Origin: Filosporella fistucella
Lineage: Eukaryota; Ascomycota; Leotiomycetes; Helotiales
Assembly: GCA_030077755.1 (NCBI GenBank)
Contig: JAQJZZ010000021.1
Location: 186,001-250,000 of the forward strand
Length of the DNA stretch: 64,000 bases
Direction: 5' to 3'
Positions within the stretch are counted from its first letter, which is position 1. Each line of letters opens with the position of its first letter. The notes beneath the pieces are model-generated. The model was not told the DNA's origin, ran no database searches, and saw nothing but the letters and a program-made list of their open reading frames with translations. This document shows, in pieces, positions 47,235 through 58,482 of the stretch. Position numbers and translations under genes: made by a program.

Positions 47235-48286
47235 ATTTGAGAGGGCTGAATAGGTTGTCACCTCAAGCGTGAGCTTAAGAGGATGTTTAGAATGGAAATT
47301 TTATTAGGATGGAAGAAAGAGTCACGTGGAGGAGGGTGATTTATGGCAAATATCTCCAGTACCTCGCTTCACACATCCCACTGTCAGCCAAACCTCCCTT
47401 GGAAATAATTTTTATTGCCCATCGTCAAGCAAATATAGGGTATTCTATATTTCTCCGCGGCGATATTCCTGCGTCCGAGCTAGTACTCGTAACAACAGTT
47501 AAACCATGAATGATGACTTGCATCGCACTTTAGATTGACAAGACTAAGTAGAAAAACGATTTAAGACTCGAAGCCAATACCACAAATTTCTTCTCAAAAC
47601 CTCAAAAATTAAGAGTAAAAGCTTGGGCAGTCCGTCACCCAAATACCCAAATTCCAAAACTCCACTTTCCTCCTCTCTCCAATCCCCCAAAAACAGCCAA
47701 AAAAAAACAGCAAAACTTCAGTACCCCCTTCGAAATGGGGATACCTAGGAAAAACTGTCCGGCCCAGTTTATTTAAAGCCGAGTATGGTGAACCATTTCT
47801 CGTCCGCTCGGTCGATCGATCGTTGAACTGGTGGTCGTTTTGTGGTTTGTTGGCCAAAGTTTACTCTGATCCTCCTCACAGTTTGACTTGACCACTCCGC
47901 CAGGGGAATGGCACCTTCTGCTTAGTTGCAAAAGGGCTTATTTGGTTATTTGGGGTACCTAGGTAGGTTATGTGTGTGAGGGTGGTGCCGTTGGTGCTTG
48001 AGGGTTTTATGAGTGGTTTGCATGATTGTGGAGGGTTTTTATGTTTATCATGGAGGTACGAGAATTCCACGATGAATTTAGGTAAGTTGCATATATTGCG
48101 GGTGGTATATATCAAAGTTGGTAAATATAAAGCATGGTCTGTCAACGATATCTTCTGCAAAATATTCCCCTTGTTACCAATTATCTTTAAAACCTCATTC
48201 TTCCACTCATTTCATCACCCTCAAGCATCCAACTTCTTCACTCCAGCAGTTTCAGAAAATTCAAGATAACCTACCTATCGCATGCA
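47235..48286. other. Intergenic region, no gene seen
   Basis: About 1 kb upstream of the Zn2Cys6 gene. Purine-poor stretches and an A-run at 47699-47707 are present; no gene was recognised. Confidence 0.4.
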
Positions 48287-49129
48287 CTACAAATGAAGCC
48301 CTGCTGCGTAAGATTCACTCTCTCCGGCAAAACAGTCCTCCAACCAAGAATCATCCCATGCTATATCATCTCCAACTCTATCCGCAATCTGCCTTTCTCT
48401 TTGCCTCCAAAAAACGAATCTCTGTGGGATGGCGCCATCAACATCTCCGCAAACCAGCGAGTAAGGAATTCGCAGTCCACAACATTTAGCGGGACCATAT
48501 TCCGCAAGACTGCATTTCCGCAAGAGTCTCTCGAGACACTCGGAACAGTATTGGTGGTCGCAGACCAGGCGGATGAGCACCCTTGGAGGCAATGGGTGGG
48601 GACCTAGTGCGCATTGCTGGTCTTGAGATACGGTTGTCTTTGGGATTGGGGTTGGTGGACGTGGAGAAGTTGTTGTTTTTACAGCTGGAGAAGCTTTCTT
48701 TTCTTTCTCATGGGTTTTCGCTGAACTCTTAAATTTCTTGATAGCTCTCCAAGAAAGGCACCATAAGCCATACCACAACAGACTCAGTAACGAGAGCAAG
48801 ACCGTGATAACAAGCATGGATGAATCGTCCTCCAGATATTCATCACGAATTCTCGGTCCCAGTCGATCGCGTTGAGCCATCAGTCGTTGCTTGTAATCCT
48901 TCTCTAATTGTAGCTGCCAGAGTTCGATCTTCCTCCTAACAAGAACATCGCAGTATTCTCCTATCTTGCTGGAATCGCTTTGGGACCAGGAGTTCAGACC
49001 AAAGGTGTCGAGAACACAGGCTGAGTAGTTCTCAGAAGGCCAGTGTTTTTCTTCCTTTGCGGAGCTATCTTTAGTGGCTTCATCCATGATGTTGGGCGTT
49101 GCGTTTCTGCGATGAGAGTGGGGAAGCAT
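48287..49129 (-). CDS. Membrane protein with RING/RBR-like cysteine motif
   Basis: A single exon of 280 residues. The N-terminal 100 residues are charged and probably helical; a single hydrophobic segment follows (MLVITVLLSLLSLLWYGLWC), then a basic Ser/Pro linker. Near residue 190 the sequence RLVCDHQYCSECLERLL, then KCCGLRIPYSLV, looks like the first RING of RING-between-RING ubiquitin ligases. However, the usual opening CxxC pair is incomplete (QQCALG), and no IBR domain or second RING follows. Whether it is a functional E3 is doubtful from the sequence. The start could also be the internal ATG 15 residues downstream (MDEATKD). Confidence 0.55.
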   Translation of the reverse strand: MLPHSHRRNATPNIMDEATKDSSAKEEKHWPSENYSACVLDTFGLNSWSQSDSSKIGEYCDVLVRRKIELWQLQLEKDYKQRLMAQRDRLGPRIRDEYLEDDSSMLVITVLLSLLSLLWYGLWCLSWRAIKKFKSSAKTHEKEKKASPAVKTTTSPRPPTPIPKTTVSQDQQCALGPHPLPPRVLIRLVCDHQYCSECLERLLRKCSLAEYGPAKCCGLRIPYSLVCGDVDGAIPQRFVFWRQRERQIADRVGDDIAWDDSWLEDCFAGESESYAAGLHL

Positions 49130-49842
49130 GGTGTGTGCTTTTGACTTTATTCCATGTATACGTCTCTGACAGAGACAAAGATCTCGGAGAATGCGGGAGA
49201 CATTGATCTATGCGATTCGATACATCACCGCTTCGAAAGAAACGCCGTTGAACAAGGAAGATTGTCTCGAACATGAAGGTGCCTGGTGCGAAGCAGATGG
49301 AACAGAAAGAACCTGGAATCCCTTGGAATAGTCCAAGGACTCAAACATGTAGTGGAGGATGGAGGATTGGTAAAAACTTTCAAGTTGTGTAATACCCACT
49401 GAGGCTTGAAGAGTATCAATATGATGTCTGAAGCGAAAGATGTGGCCCATATCTGCATATTGCCTCAATGCTTTGATACTCTACATTTTCACCAATATTT
49501 TCCCAGCCATAAATATATTGCAAACATAGCCATAACCATTGAACGTACTCATTATTCCCATCGATTACAACCTTGTATGTATAGGGTAAAACTTTCCACC
49601 ACTCCATCCTCAGCCTTGCACTGTCGATTCACCTTCCTCGAATCAATTTCACCCGATGAAAAGTTTCATCGTTTCCACCATCAAAAGTCTGCAGTCGTCG
49701 TCGACTAGAGCCGTACTTCTCGTCGACACTTCAATGCCGCGTTTGGCAAATGGACGGGGTTAACCCCTTGGTCGGTGTGCTCTTCTCAGCCTTGCTGTAT
49801 ATATGTCCTCTTCAAAATCTCCCCACCGAAGTGGATCATTCA
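49130..49842. other. Intergenic region, no gene seen
   Basis: About 700 bases between two minus-strand genes; nothing recognised. Confidence 0.4.
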
Positions 49843-50583
49843 TCACGAATTTGTATGTCCTCTGGTATCACCCCCAAGGCCATGATGCCTATCTCCAAAA
49901 CCTCTTGCAGATCCTTCCGAAGGAGAATGATCCAGTACAACATCCTCAAACGGTATTTCACTTAGTGGTGTCTTCCCATCAGATATGATACCTTCTTCCT
50001 CTTCTCTGACATGTGTTATACCGCCTTCAACTCTTTGATGTCTTGGTGGAACAGCTTCTTCATATGTGGGCGGAGGGGCATCTCCAGGAGGAATTCCGCG
50101 GGCATCCGGACGTGGACCTGGACTTTGGCTGTTGACAGTATACAGAGGCACTGATCGATTGGTATTGGCATCTTCGAGACCTTGTCTGCGCTTCCTGCGT
50201 TTAGCACGTAGGCCACAACAACCGCAGCAGTACCACATTGAAAGACCAACAATCACAAGAACTCCGATAACAATCGCAATTGTAGCAGCAGTTTTCGTCC
50301 CATTGGACATCCTGTCCCAGAAATCTTTATTTGCGTTGACATGGTCACTTACGACAGAGGCGAAGGGATTTTGAGGGCCACTTGACGATGTCGATGAAGA
50401 GGTTGGAGTCGGGCTATATGATGCCGGATATGTGGGTGTCGTAGCAGTAGTCTTAGTTTTATCTTCAAGCGCTTGAGGAGTTGAAGTCGGTATAGAAGTA
50501 GCCCCGAATGGCGGCGTATAGCTGGTCAAGAAGGAATTGAAAGGAGGAGGAGTTTCAAGGAAATCATCCATTCCGGAAGGCAT
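49843..50583 (-). CDS. Single-pass membrane protein with PPxY motif
   Basis: From ATG 50583 the frame gives 246 residues. A Ser/Thr/Pro-rich ectodomain (about 90 residues, PTPTSSSTSSSG) is followed by one transmembrane helix (AATIAIVIGVLVIVGLSMWY), then the Cys- and Arg-rich boundary CCGCCGLRAKRRKRR and an acidic cytosolic tail containing PPPTYEEAVPPRH. PPxY motifs bind WW domains of Nedd4/Rsp5-type ubiquitin ligases, so this could be an adaptor or a cargo; that is inference. There is no obvious signal peptide, so it would be a type III or tail-inserted protein, unless a short upstream exon with a GTGAGT donor near 50863 supplies one. Confidence 0.6.
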   Translation of the reverse strand: MPSGMDDFLETPPPFNSFLTSYTPPFGATSIPTSTPQALEDKTKTTATTPTYPASYSPTPTSSSTSSSGPQNPFASVVSDHVNANKDFWDRMSNGTKTAATIAIVIGVLVIVGLSMWYCCGCCGLRAKRRKRRQGLEDANTNRSVPLYTVNSQSPGPRPDARGIPPGDAPPPTYEEAVPPRHQRVEGGITHVREEEEGIISDGKTPLSEIPFEDVVLDHSPSEGSARGFGDRHHGLGGDTRGHTNS

Positions 50584-51369
50584 TTTGACCTGATTTGAAG
50601 GAGGAATCTGGTTTGGGTTGTGTACGAGCTGTTGTGCTCCCAAGTAACGCGATCTGTGTCCAAGAACCTTATCTCCTAAATACGGGAACTGATACCGAGT
50701 CCAAACCTTGGAATAGATCGTCGCGATGACAATTCTCGTTACTCGTGGTACGAATTGATGAAATGAAAGAGAATCATGATTAAAAGCGAGATCAAGAGAA
50801 AGAGAAGGATGAGCTGAAAAGAAATGAGACACTGTGACCTGTTGTGCGGCACACAAACTCACCGCAGCACTCGACGAACGAGCGTGTTGATTGATTTGAG
50901 GTTTCTTGCAGGGAGGCGCAGCTAGTAGGTGGTGAGATGGTAAAGCCTGGTCCGGAACCTTGGCTGCACCGAAATGTGCATACGGGGATTATTTTGGGGC
51001 TGTTTGTGCCGGATGTCCATGATACTCTTGCGTTGAAACGTGTGGAAAGACTGGTGACTGTTGAGGGCGGTGTTTCGAGAGGATAAGGTGATGGTGATGG
51101 AGTTTTGAAGGTGCACCAGGAGTTGTACGAGATGAGATAGCAAATAACCAGATGAAATCGATGGGAATGTGACGTCGGTCATGTGATGTTGTTTCACCGG
51201 CAGGGCACGGAGCGACCAGGGCGAGAGATTCTTGCTCAGGAATATTGCCCATTTGTTCTACCATCTCAAAACAACCCACGAATCATAATTTCATCAAACC
51301 ACCACCGCACTATTGCTATTTCCTTCATCTCATAGAGTTCTCTATACTCGCAACGCTTCTTCTAGATAT
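50584..51369. other. Intergenic: PPxY promoter and agmatinase 3' region
   Basis: About 790 bases. It may include 5' UTR introns or a short first exon of the PPxY gene, since a GTGAGT donor sits near 50863; no coding exon could be proven. Confidence 0.4.
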
Positions 51370-52891
51370 TTACATCTCAGATTTTCCCTCAACCTCTTCC
51401 TCGCTGGAGATCATCTTGCTCAAAGGTCCCTTCTTGACCATCAAACTCATCACTTCATATAATGCATCTGCGGCAGCCATAGTTGTGTGCTCGGCATTGG
51501 TATCATATGCAGGAGCGACTTCAACAATATCGGCAGCAATGATGTTGATGCCTTCAAGACCTCTGAGGATAGTCCGGAGTTCACGAGTTGACCATCCTCC
51601 AGTCTCTGGGGTACCGGTAGCGGGGGCAACTATAACTATTAGCTTATGCTGCACCAATCTGCGCAGGAAATCTTACAGGCTGGATCAAGAGTATCGATAT
51701 CGATGGACAAGTACACTGGCTTGGTAGTACCAACACGGTCTTTGATCTTCTTTATGATGCCAGTCATTCCAATAGTATCAATCTCTCTAGCCTCAACGAT
51801 CTCAAAGCCACAATATCCATCATTCTCATAGTCACTGGGTCCGCTCAAAGTTGTGCGAATACCAGCGTGAATGTTGGTGTCGTTGGCAAGCAGACCCTCT
51901 TGAGCGGCGTGGTAGAAGTATGTTCCATGGTTGATACTGGCAACCTTACTTGGTGATCCTCCAAATACCTTTGGCTTCCATGTATCGAGATGAGAATCGA
52001 AATGGATGACAGAGATGGGGCCGTAAGCACGGTTGATAGATCTGAGGAGTGGTAGGGTGATGGTGTGATCTCCTCCAAGGGTAATGACACGAGGAAGAGT
52101 CTTTCCGTTCAAAGCTGGGCCCTTCTTCTTGGCATCAGTTGCTGGGGCACGGGTGAGGATTGAGTTATGTCCTTCTTCTATCTGGTGAAGGGCCCAAGTG
52201 TTGTCATACCTAGATTTGTCAGTGCTACTCGGTATTGGCCAGGTCAGACTCACGATGTGACTGGAATGTCTCCACAGTCTAGGACTGTAGCCCAGCTGTT
52301 AAATGGATTTGTCTCCAAAGGAACATTATATCCTCCACTGAAACCGAGTCTGCGTGAGCCTATGTATAGGAACGGGGATCAGCCTCTACGCTGTTTGGGT
52401 ACTGACTAGAGATTGAGACGGCGAGAACCTTGACGGATTCCTGAAGGGCCAAAACGAGCACCTGGACGATACGAAGTTCCTGTATCGAATGGAGCACCTA
52501 CAAGTCTGCATTAGCTTGACACCTTGATGGGTTAGAGGGTATATAAGTCGGAGTCGACATACCGATGAAGGCAATATCATACTTCACATCATCCGATGCA
52601 AGGCATGGGAAGTATGGCAAGCGACCGAATGTCGAGATGCCAGAGAACACAGAGTCCGCCTTTGAATGTCAATGGGTGTCATAATTGATGACCAAGGGTC
52701 CTACCTGAGTTCCACCGTCTCCTGGGAGAGTGTTATACCACAATGCCTTGTGAGGACCCTGAAATTGTCAATTGAACTCTGGCAGATGGCAATTAAGCAC
52801 TATGTACCTGAATTGGGATTTGGTCGGCGTGGTCGCCATGTGCAAGTGCACTGGTCACCAAGAAGGCAGTGGTCAGGATGCTGGCAATCAT
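51370..52891 (-). CDS. Agmatinase-type ureohydrolase with signal peptide
   Basis: Seven exons (52808-52891, 52705-52758, 52563-52659, 52407-52497, 52254-52337, 51677-52209, 51370-51629) splice in phase to 400 residues. The first exon is a signal peptide ([17 protein letters not shown], then HGDHAD). All manganese ligands of the arginase/agmatinase fold are present: [23 protein letters not shown] and [19 protein letters not shown]. [15 protein letters not shown] and the GSRRLNLYGGYNV strand are typical of agmatinases rather than arginases. The reaction would be hydrolysis of agmatine, or of another guanidino compound, to urea and the amine. A signal peptide suggests secretion or a vacuolar location. 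Confidence 0.93.
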
Positions 52892-55455
52892 GATGAAGAG
52901 GAATTGTGCAATGAGAAAAAGAGGAAAAGAGATCGGGAAAGTGAGGGAAGAGATCCTTATGAGTAGTGCTGTGCTGGCAATGCTTCAATGCAGTCTTTTG
53001 GCGTCATGTTGACTATGCAATATTACAGGTAGATGGTCAAGCACTCTCGCAGCCTTATCCCGTCAAATCTTCAGCAATGTGCAGCAGCGCCGGACTATCT
53101 CGGCCACAGCTTCACGCAGATTACCTGAGATGATTCGATACTATTTGGTCATGATCAGATCGATCGTCTTAGGTAAATGTCGGCCTAGATACTTAAGAGG
53201 TCGGCTTGGGAAACATTGGCCATGGCGGGGCAGTGATTGCAGCGATAAACAATCCGGAGGGGTATAGTATGGCATCAGATATTCTGGTACGACAGGGGAG
53301 GGGAAGCTGGGGATTCTTGGGAGACTACTGTACTGTCGGTAGGCCAGGCACTTGAGGAGTATCAAATAATGAGGATGACAGTAATCGTTATGTACTGGAA
53401 ATTTAGTAATGAAGACATAATGGAGCGTGTCATGTCACTGACAGGGGTAGCTGTTGACGGATTGGAAAGCGGTGAGGTAATTGATAAGAAAGGAGGGGAG
53501 CTTTATCGGGTGGGAGTAGGGCAGCGAGAGATGATAGAAAAGCAGCAAGAGGAGTGTTCCGCACAGCGGCGAGCAGTAAAATCTAAAGCAGCGAACCTAA
53601 CAGTAAAGCAGCGTTTGATGAACGCAAGGGCAGCAGCGAGGGAGAGATATGTCTTCAAGCCTGAATTTGCTCCTGAGAAACAGGGGTCGAACTTCGAGAA
53701 GGGGGTAGCAGTCACATGACTGAATTCACCCCCTCTGCCCCTAATGCAGATTCCCATAACTAACCTGCAGGCTGAATGCACGTCGTCACTTCTAGACAAT
53801 TTTTGTGTGTAGACCAACGCAAATTTGCAGCTTTCAGTCACATTCAAGTCTCAATTATGATCTATGATTCGTTCCTCGATTCTTTCCATGGTGGCCGCCA
53901 GACCAGCCTCCCTCATTTTCTTTTCTTCCAGCGTGACGCTTGCAGCAGGAAAAGTGCATCGATATGGATGTGCGGATAGGGAGGGAAGGAGAGTGTATTA
54001 TATGCCGTACCGTACAATACCTACATTGCAGCACCGTCATATACCACTGCCCTCTCCTCCATTCTGTCCTCTCCGGGCGATTATTCGTTCTCGGAATAGA
54101 GTCTGCAGGACTTGGTTGCCTCCTTGATTTTCATGATTCGTTCGGTCGGCATGCTGTAGATAGGTAGTCTCAACCATTGCATGTCATTGCATATGTTTTA
54201 TGCAGTCGGTGCTAGTTTACTTGTGGGCGATGGCAGTCGGGTGATTTCATTCGAGGATGGCAGTAAAAAACCAGATGTACGGTTGACCACTCAGACCAGG
54301 TGGGAGTTGGAGTGCGTCAGTGCCTGCTGCTGAATCTGCTTCGGCCGCCCAATTATATGACTGATGACCTTGGAGGGACTTGTATCTCAGACTGCGGTTT
54401 CTGGTCTGCCTCTGCCTGTGCCTTTGAGGAGGAGCCTTTGCCTGCCTCTGCCATTCTACTCGTACTGACTTGTGCTTATTCCTGTGCCTCGTCCTTCGTC
54501 GTCGTCGTTGCACTCGACCTGCTCTGCTCTGTTCTGCTCTGCCCAGTCCAGCCCAGCGCAGTCTCGTCCAGTACGGCCCAGTACCATAGCTGCAGTGCCC
54601 TTTCTCGCCTTTCGTAATCTCATAGAGCAGCAGTAGGCGTAGGCATTCCCTCCCGTCCGATCGCATTCCCAGCCCAGCCCAGTCCAGTCCTTCCATCCCT
54701 TTCAACAACGTCCCAGCGCTGCTTGCTCAAGCACCTCACCTCACCTTCCCTACCTCACCCTACATAGTACCTACCTACCTACCTCATCTCTCGTCACATC
54801 TCTGCAACTGGCTCCTGCGCGATCCCATTCAATACACACCCACCTACCGGTACCTCCCATACGGACTGCCTTCCTCCAGACCTACATAACAATACGGAGG
54901 CAGGATTCGGCGTCTCTCTTAACTCACCACCCCGCCACCTCTCGACGCCGACTCGCTGTAGCCCACCGTCGACGACATCTCATACTTCACCTTCCTTATT
55001 CACTAACAACTGTACTGGCCACCGTGAGAAGGCTTGCTGCAGCCGATGTGCACACGATCGCCGAATTTCTGGGAGTCTTAACCCGCTTGGTCGACCGTCA
55101 TATCGCAACTCCTGCGCCTTTAATTTCTTTTCCAAGACTCGCTCGATCCTGTATCACAATCATTTCACCACAGACACGTTTCCAAACCCCCGGAATTGTG
55201 TTCATTGTATTGTATTGCATTGCGCTGCGCTGCTCTGCCTCACGATCGTTCTTTCTTCTATGCGATAAACGTTGGTACAGGTACCCTTAGAATTCCCAGC
55301 CACGAGGCCACAACACCTGCCGAACATCAATCATATGGAGCCTGCCGTTTACTCACTATGACAGTTGGTGACTTTGCTGAAACCAATTTCGACCACCAGG
55401 CCATGACCGAACAATAATCACAACCATCATCCCAAGATTCATCGACTCGGCTTGA
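52892..55455. other. Long gene-poor region with C/T-rich microsatellites
   Basis: About 2.5 kb. A 116-codon frame at 53369-53719 has no recognisable domain. From 54480 the plus strand is strongly C/T-rich, with degenerate CTGCT/CCAGC repeats (54510-54570, 54660-54700) and CTAC repeats near 54770. This probably forms the promoter and long 5' UTR of the following gene. Confidence 0.45.
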
Positions 55456-58400
55456 ATGCTCCTCACACAGACGAACTGGCTCAGGATGCCGGCCCGGGAG
55501 CTGGGGAGCTCTTTTGATGCTCCAACTAGAGCTCATGGTGTTGGTTCAAATCTGTTGAAAAGGCATAAGGTTCTGCCTCATCCGCGAGAAGAACGCGTCC
55601 ACGAAAGCTATCCTTCTACGCCGGCGGCTAAGCCAAATAGTCTCGCCATCGAGACAGGAATATCTTCTGTAACCAGCTCAGATTCTTCGAGTCCTCGTAT
55701 CTTGAAGCATGCGTCGAAAAGAATCGGCGCGCTTCCTCCGACTCCTCCAACCCATTCGCGACAGTCATCAGGTAGCCATAGTGTGGTCATTCCTGCCCCT
55801 AAATTTGATATTGCAGTTATCAAGAGCCCGACAGACGTTTCTTCCACACCGAGCACGCCTCCACTCCAAAAAAGCCCTCCTACTCCTGATGTGACTCCAC
55901 CTCGAGCTGTGATGCCATTATCTTTCCGACCCCAAGTCAACGATCGATATCCATCGTCTCGCGCGGACTCGTTCAAGACTGCTCGGGAAAACCCATACTC
56001 CTCGGATGAAGATGAGGTCTCGACAGTGCGGCCAGCTCTACCATCGACGAGGACTTCGGCGGTTGAAATTCCACAAGTTCCAAAACTGGTTAAGAAAAAA
56101 GAAATTGGACTAGGACTTGGTCTAGAGTCAGATAATGAAGGTACGACAACACCTAAAGCCAAAGCCGAATCTCAGGAGGCATTTGTGGTATTTGACGGGG
56201 AATGGGGATCTGGGGGAGAAGATATTAGTGAAGTGGAGCGGGAATGGGACGACAATCTCATGCGGAATGTGACAGTTCGAAAAAGACCCGCGAGAAAGCT
56301 ACAAAACCTCGTAGTCTCTATGGATGGAGCTAGAGATGAAGTTCTTGAAGACGATATTGTTTCTCCAACAAACGCTACCAAAATTGTTCGAAGCTTACCC
56401 CTGCAAGAACGTATCGCTAGGCATCGATTGGCACGAGACACAGCTAATCAAGCTTCAACTGAAAAGTTTACGTGGCCTGCAGTTGAACCCGAATTACCTT
56501 CGACACCAGACATAAGAAGATTTTCAGTTATGTCTGCACGTTCGGTTACTTCGACTGTGATCGAAGCTATGGTGGTTGATAAGCCTCCAATGCGACAGAA
56601 AACACTTCGACATACTAAAAAACAACTTGGCCTGAGGGATCTTGGTTCAAACCAGTCAATTTTGAGTTCAGGGCCAAACTCCATAATTGCAAGTGAGCCT
56701 CCACACCGCCTCCATCATGCCGCTGCCAGAATTCCAGAGCGAAAGCACCGCAGCTTAGCTTCGAATGGTACCACTGGTACCACTAGCACCGCTTCTAGTA
56801 CTCGGTCTCGCAAAGAAATAATCAAGAATGGAGGCATTCCTGTTGTCGTGATCCCGGAACGACGGACCTCAATAAAGTCATCTAGGGCACCATCGCTTAG
56901 ATCAACAAGCAGCAGGAAGACGAAACGTAGCATGTCTCTCAGCTCGGCACCTTTATCTCAGTCATCCAAATACAATGACCCAGGTTACTTCGACACTCTG
57001 CCTCCAAGGAAGCGTACAATGTCAGAATCAGCTGGCTCAGGTGATTCTGTTCGAACAATTGATTACCCTCCCAATATCCCGGCAAGACGGTCATCTCTTT
57101 CAGCTCCAACAAGTCGAAATACTTCTAGAGCAGGATCTTTGACTGCTGATAGTCTGAAAGCTCACAATCAGTTTCAAGCCCAAAAGCAGCGTGTGGAAAA
57201 CGAGCATATCGAGATAACCCCACCAGCTGAAATCGAACGAGATCTTGGTCACCACGTTGCTCGATCGAATGTGGATCATAATGGTGATCCTTTCTTTGGA
57301 AAACGACTTTCGACCCAAGTAACTCCATTCTCTCAGGTATCTTACGAAACAGCTGGGACTACAGCTGAAGTATCGGAAGCGCTTGCAGTTACGATATTTC
57401 CACATCAGAACAAATCCGTTCTTGTCGTGCAACAGAAAGCACCGTCAGAAAATTCTCCGCCAGCTTTGAAGGCAATCGATACATCCCAGGCACCTCCTCT
57501 GATGACTGTCAATGGAAAGGCAACGGTTGGACCCGTGACACCTCCTCAACCCTCTCACCCAATGGATCAAGTGGACTCTCCACTTCGGAATCCTCGTGCG
57601 CCTCCAGAGCCTCCTGCTATTAAATTCATCCCACCAACCCCAGCAGCGGAGGGTGAAGGCCAAGATGATGACCGTCAGCTAGGATACTATCTGGATGAGC
57701 GACCCCATACGTCTGAGGACCAGCCCAAACGAACCATGTCTTTGATGCGTCGAGCCTTCAGTAATCGTCGCAATTCAGAAACTGCTGCACAGCACCCAGG
57801 ATTCATCAAGCGTACATTCTCGCTAAGTGGACGTCGAAGAGATTTGACAGACGAAGGGACACAAACCTCAAAGCCAGTAGCGAATCCACTCTATCCAACA
57901 GTCACAGATAAACCAGCAGATGGAAGTAAATTGCATCCTTTCTGGCGACCTGCCCATTTCTGGGATGATTTAGAAGGCCATAACGAGCACGAAGACGATG
58001 ATTATAGGGACTTTGAGAGGCCACGACCAAAGCGGACATTCAGTCAGAAATTGAAGCGGACTTTTGCTATTTTGCCAATCGAGGACGATAATGACGATTT
58101 TTACTCATACTCGCCACGTCCGGTAGATAGAAGAACGATGAGGAAATCTCCTAGCGGAAACATGAGAGTGGTCAAGCAAAGAAGCAATTCAAGTCTGAGA
58201 AGAGGCACCAATGATCGAAGAGTATACACTGATTCTCGACCCTCACCTGGACCTGCTGAAGGGACGTTTGGTTACGGCTTCAAAGAGGGGAACGGAGGAA
58301 GAGTCCATACGATTCCAGGTCTCGGCCTCAGAGTCGAATATGTGGGATGGAATGGAATGAAGCGAAGGCTGAGCGAGAAGAGGAGAGAGCAAAGAAGCGA

Positions 58401-58482
58401 GAAGTTAAAGGATACCATCAGTGCACCAACAGGTGTTCACAACGGCATGGACGATGTCCTTCGGAGAAAGACAAAAATTTAG
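55456..58482 (+). CDS. Large disordered hypothetical protein
   Basis: A single exon of 1008 residues starting at ATG 55456; an in-frame ATG ten codons later (MPARELGSSFD) is an equally good start. The protein is mostly disordered: Ser/Pro/Arg-rich with many SP/TP sites (PPTPPTHSRQSS, STPPLQKSPPTPDVTPP). Short patches that look conserved are AFVVFDGEWGSGGEDISEVE near residue 236, LPLQERIARHRLARD, and near the C-terminus KLHPFWRPAHFWDDLE and FGYGFKEGNGGRVHTIPGLG. No signal peptide or membrane helix. A cytoskeletal or cell-polarity role is possible, but I do not recognise the family. The many SP/TP sites suggest kinase control. Confidence 0.8.
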   Translation: MLLTQTNWLRMPARELGSSFDAPTRAHGVGSNLLKRHKVLPHPREERVHESYPSTPAAKPNSLAIETGISSVTSSDSSSPRILKHASKRIGALPPTPPTHSRQSSGSHSVVIPAPKFDIAVIKSPTDVSSTPSTPPLQKSPPTPDVTPPRAVMPLSFRPQVNDRYPSSRADSFKTARENPYSSDEDEVSTVRPALPSTRTSAVEIPQVPKLVKKKEIGLGLGLESDNEGTTTPKAKAESQEAFVVFDGEWGSGGEDISEVEREWDDNLMRNVTVRKRPARKLQNLVVSMDGARDEVLEDDIVSPTNATKIVRSLPLQERIARHRLARDTANQASTEKFTWPAVEPELPSTPDIRRFSVMSARSVTSTVIEAMVVDKPPMRQKTLRHTKKQLGLRDLGSNQSILSSGPNSIIASEPPHRLHHAAARIPERKHRSLASNGTTGTTSTASSTRSRKEIIKNGGIPVVVIPERRTSIKSSRAPSLRSTSSRKTKRSMSLSSAPLSQSSKYNDPGYFDTLPPRKRTMSESAGSGDSVRTIDYPPNIPARRSSLSAPTSRNTSRAGSLTADSLKAHNQFQAQKQRVENEHIEITPPAEIERDLGHHVARSNVDHNGDPFFGKRLSTQVTPFSQVSYETAGTTAEVSEALAVTIFPHQNKSVLVVQQKAPSENSPPALKAIDTSQAPPLMTVNGKATVGPVTPPQPSHPMDQVDSPLRNPRAPPEPPAIKFIPPTPAAEGEGQDDDRQLGYYLDERPHTSEDQPKRTMSLMRRAFSNRRNSETAAQHPGFIKRTFSLSGRRRDLTDEGTQTSKPVANPLYPTVTDKPADGSKLHPFWRPAHFWDDLEGHNEHEDDDYRDFERPRPKRTFSQKLKRTFAILPIEDDNDDFYSYSPRPVDRRTMRKSPSGNMRVVKQRSNSSLRRGTNDRRVYTDSRPSPGPAEGTFGYGFKEGNGGRVHTIPGLGLRVEYVGWNGMKRRLSEKRREQRSEKLKDTISAPTGVHNGMDDVLRRKTKI

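Noticed and set aside
53369..53719. 116-codon open frame on the plus strand
   Set aside because: Basic, no domain, in a region with several competing short frames.
54247..54708. 153-codon open frame on the minus strand
   Set aside because: It is the reverse of C/T-rich microsatellite sequence, which opens frames by composition.
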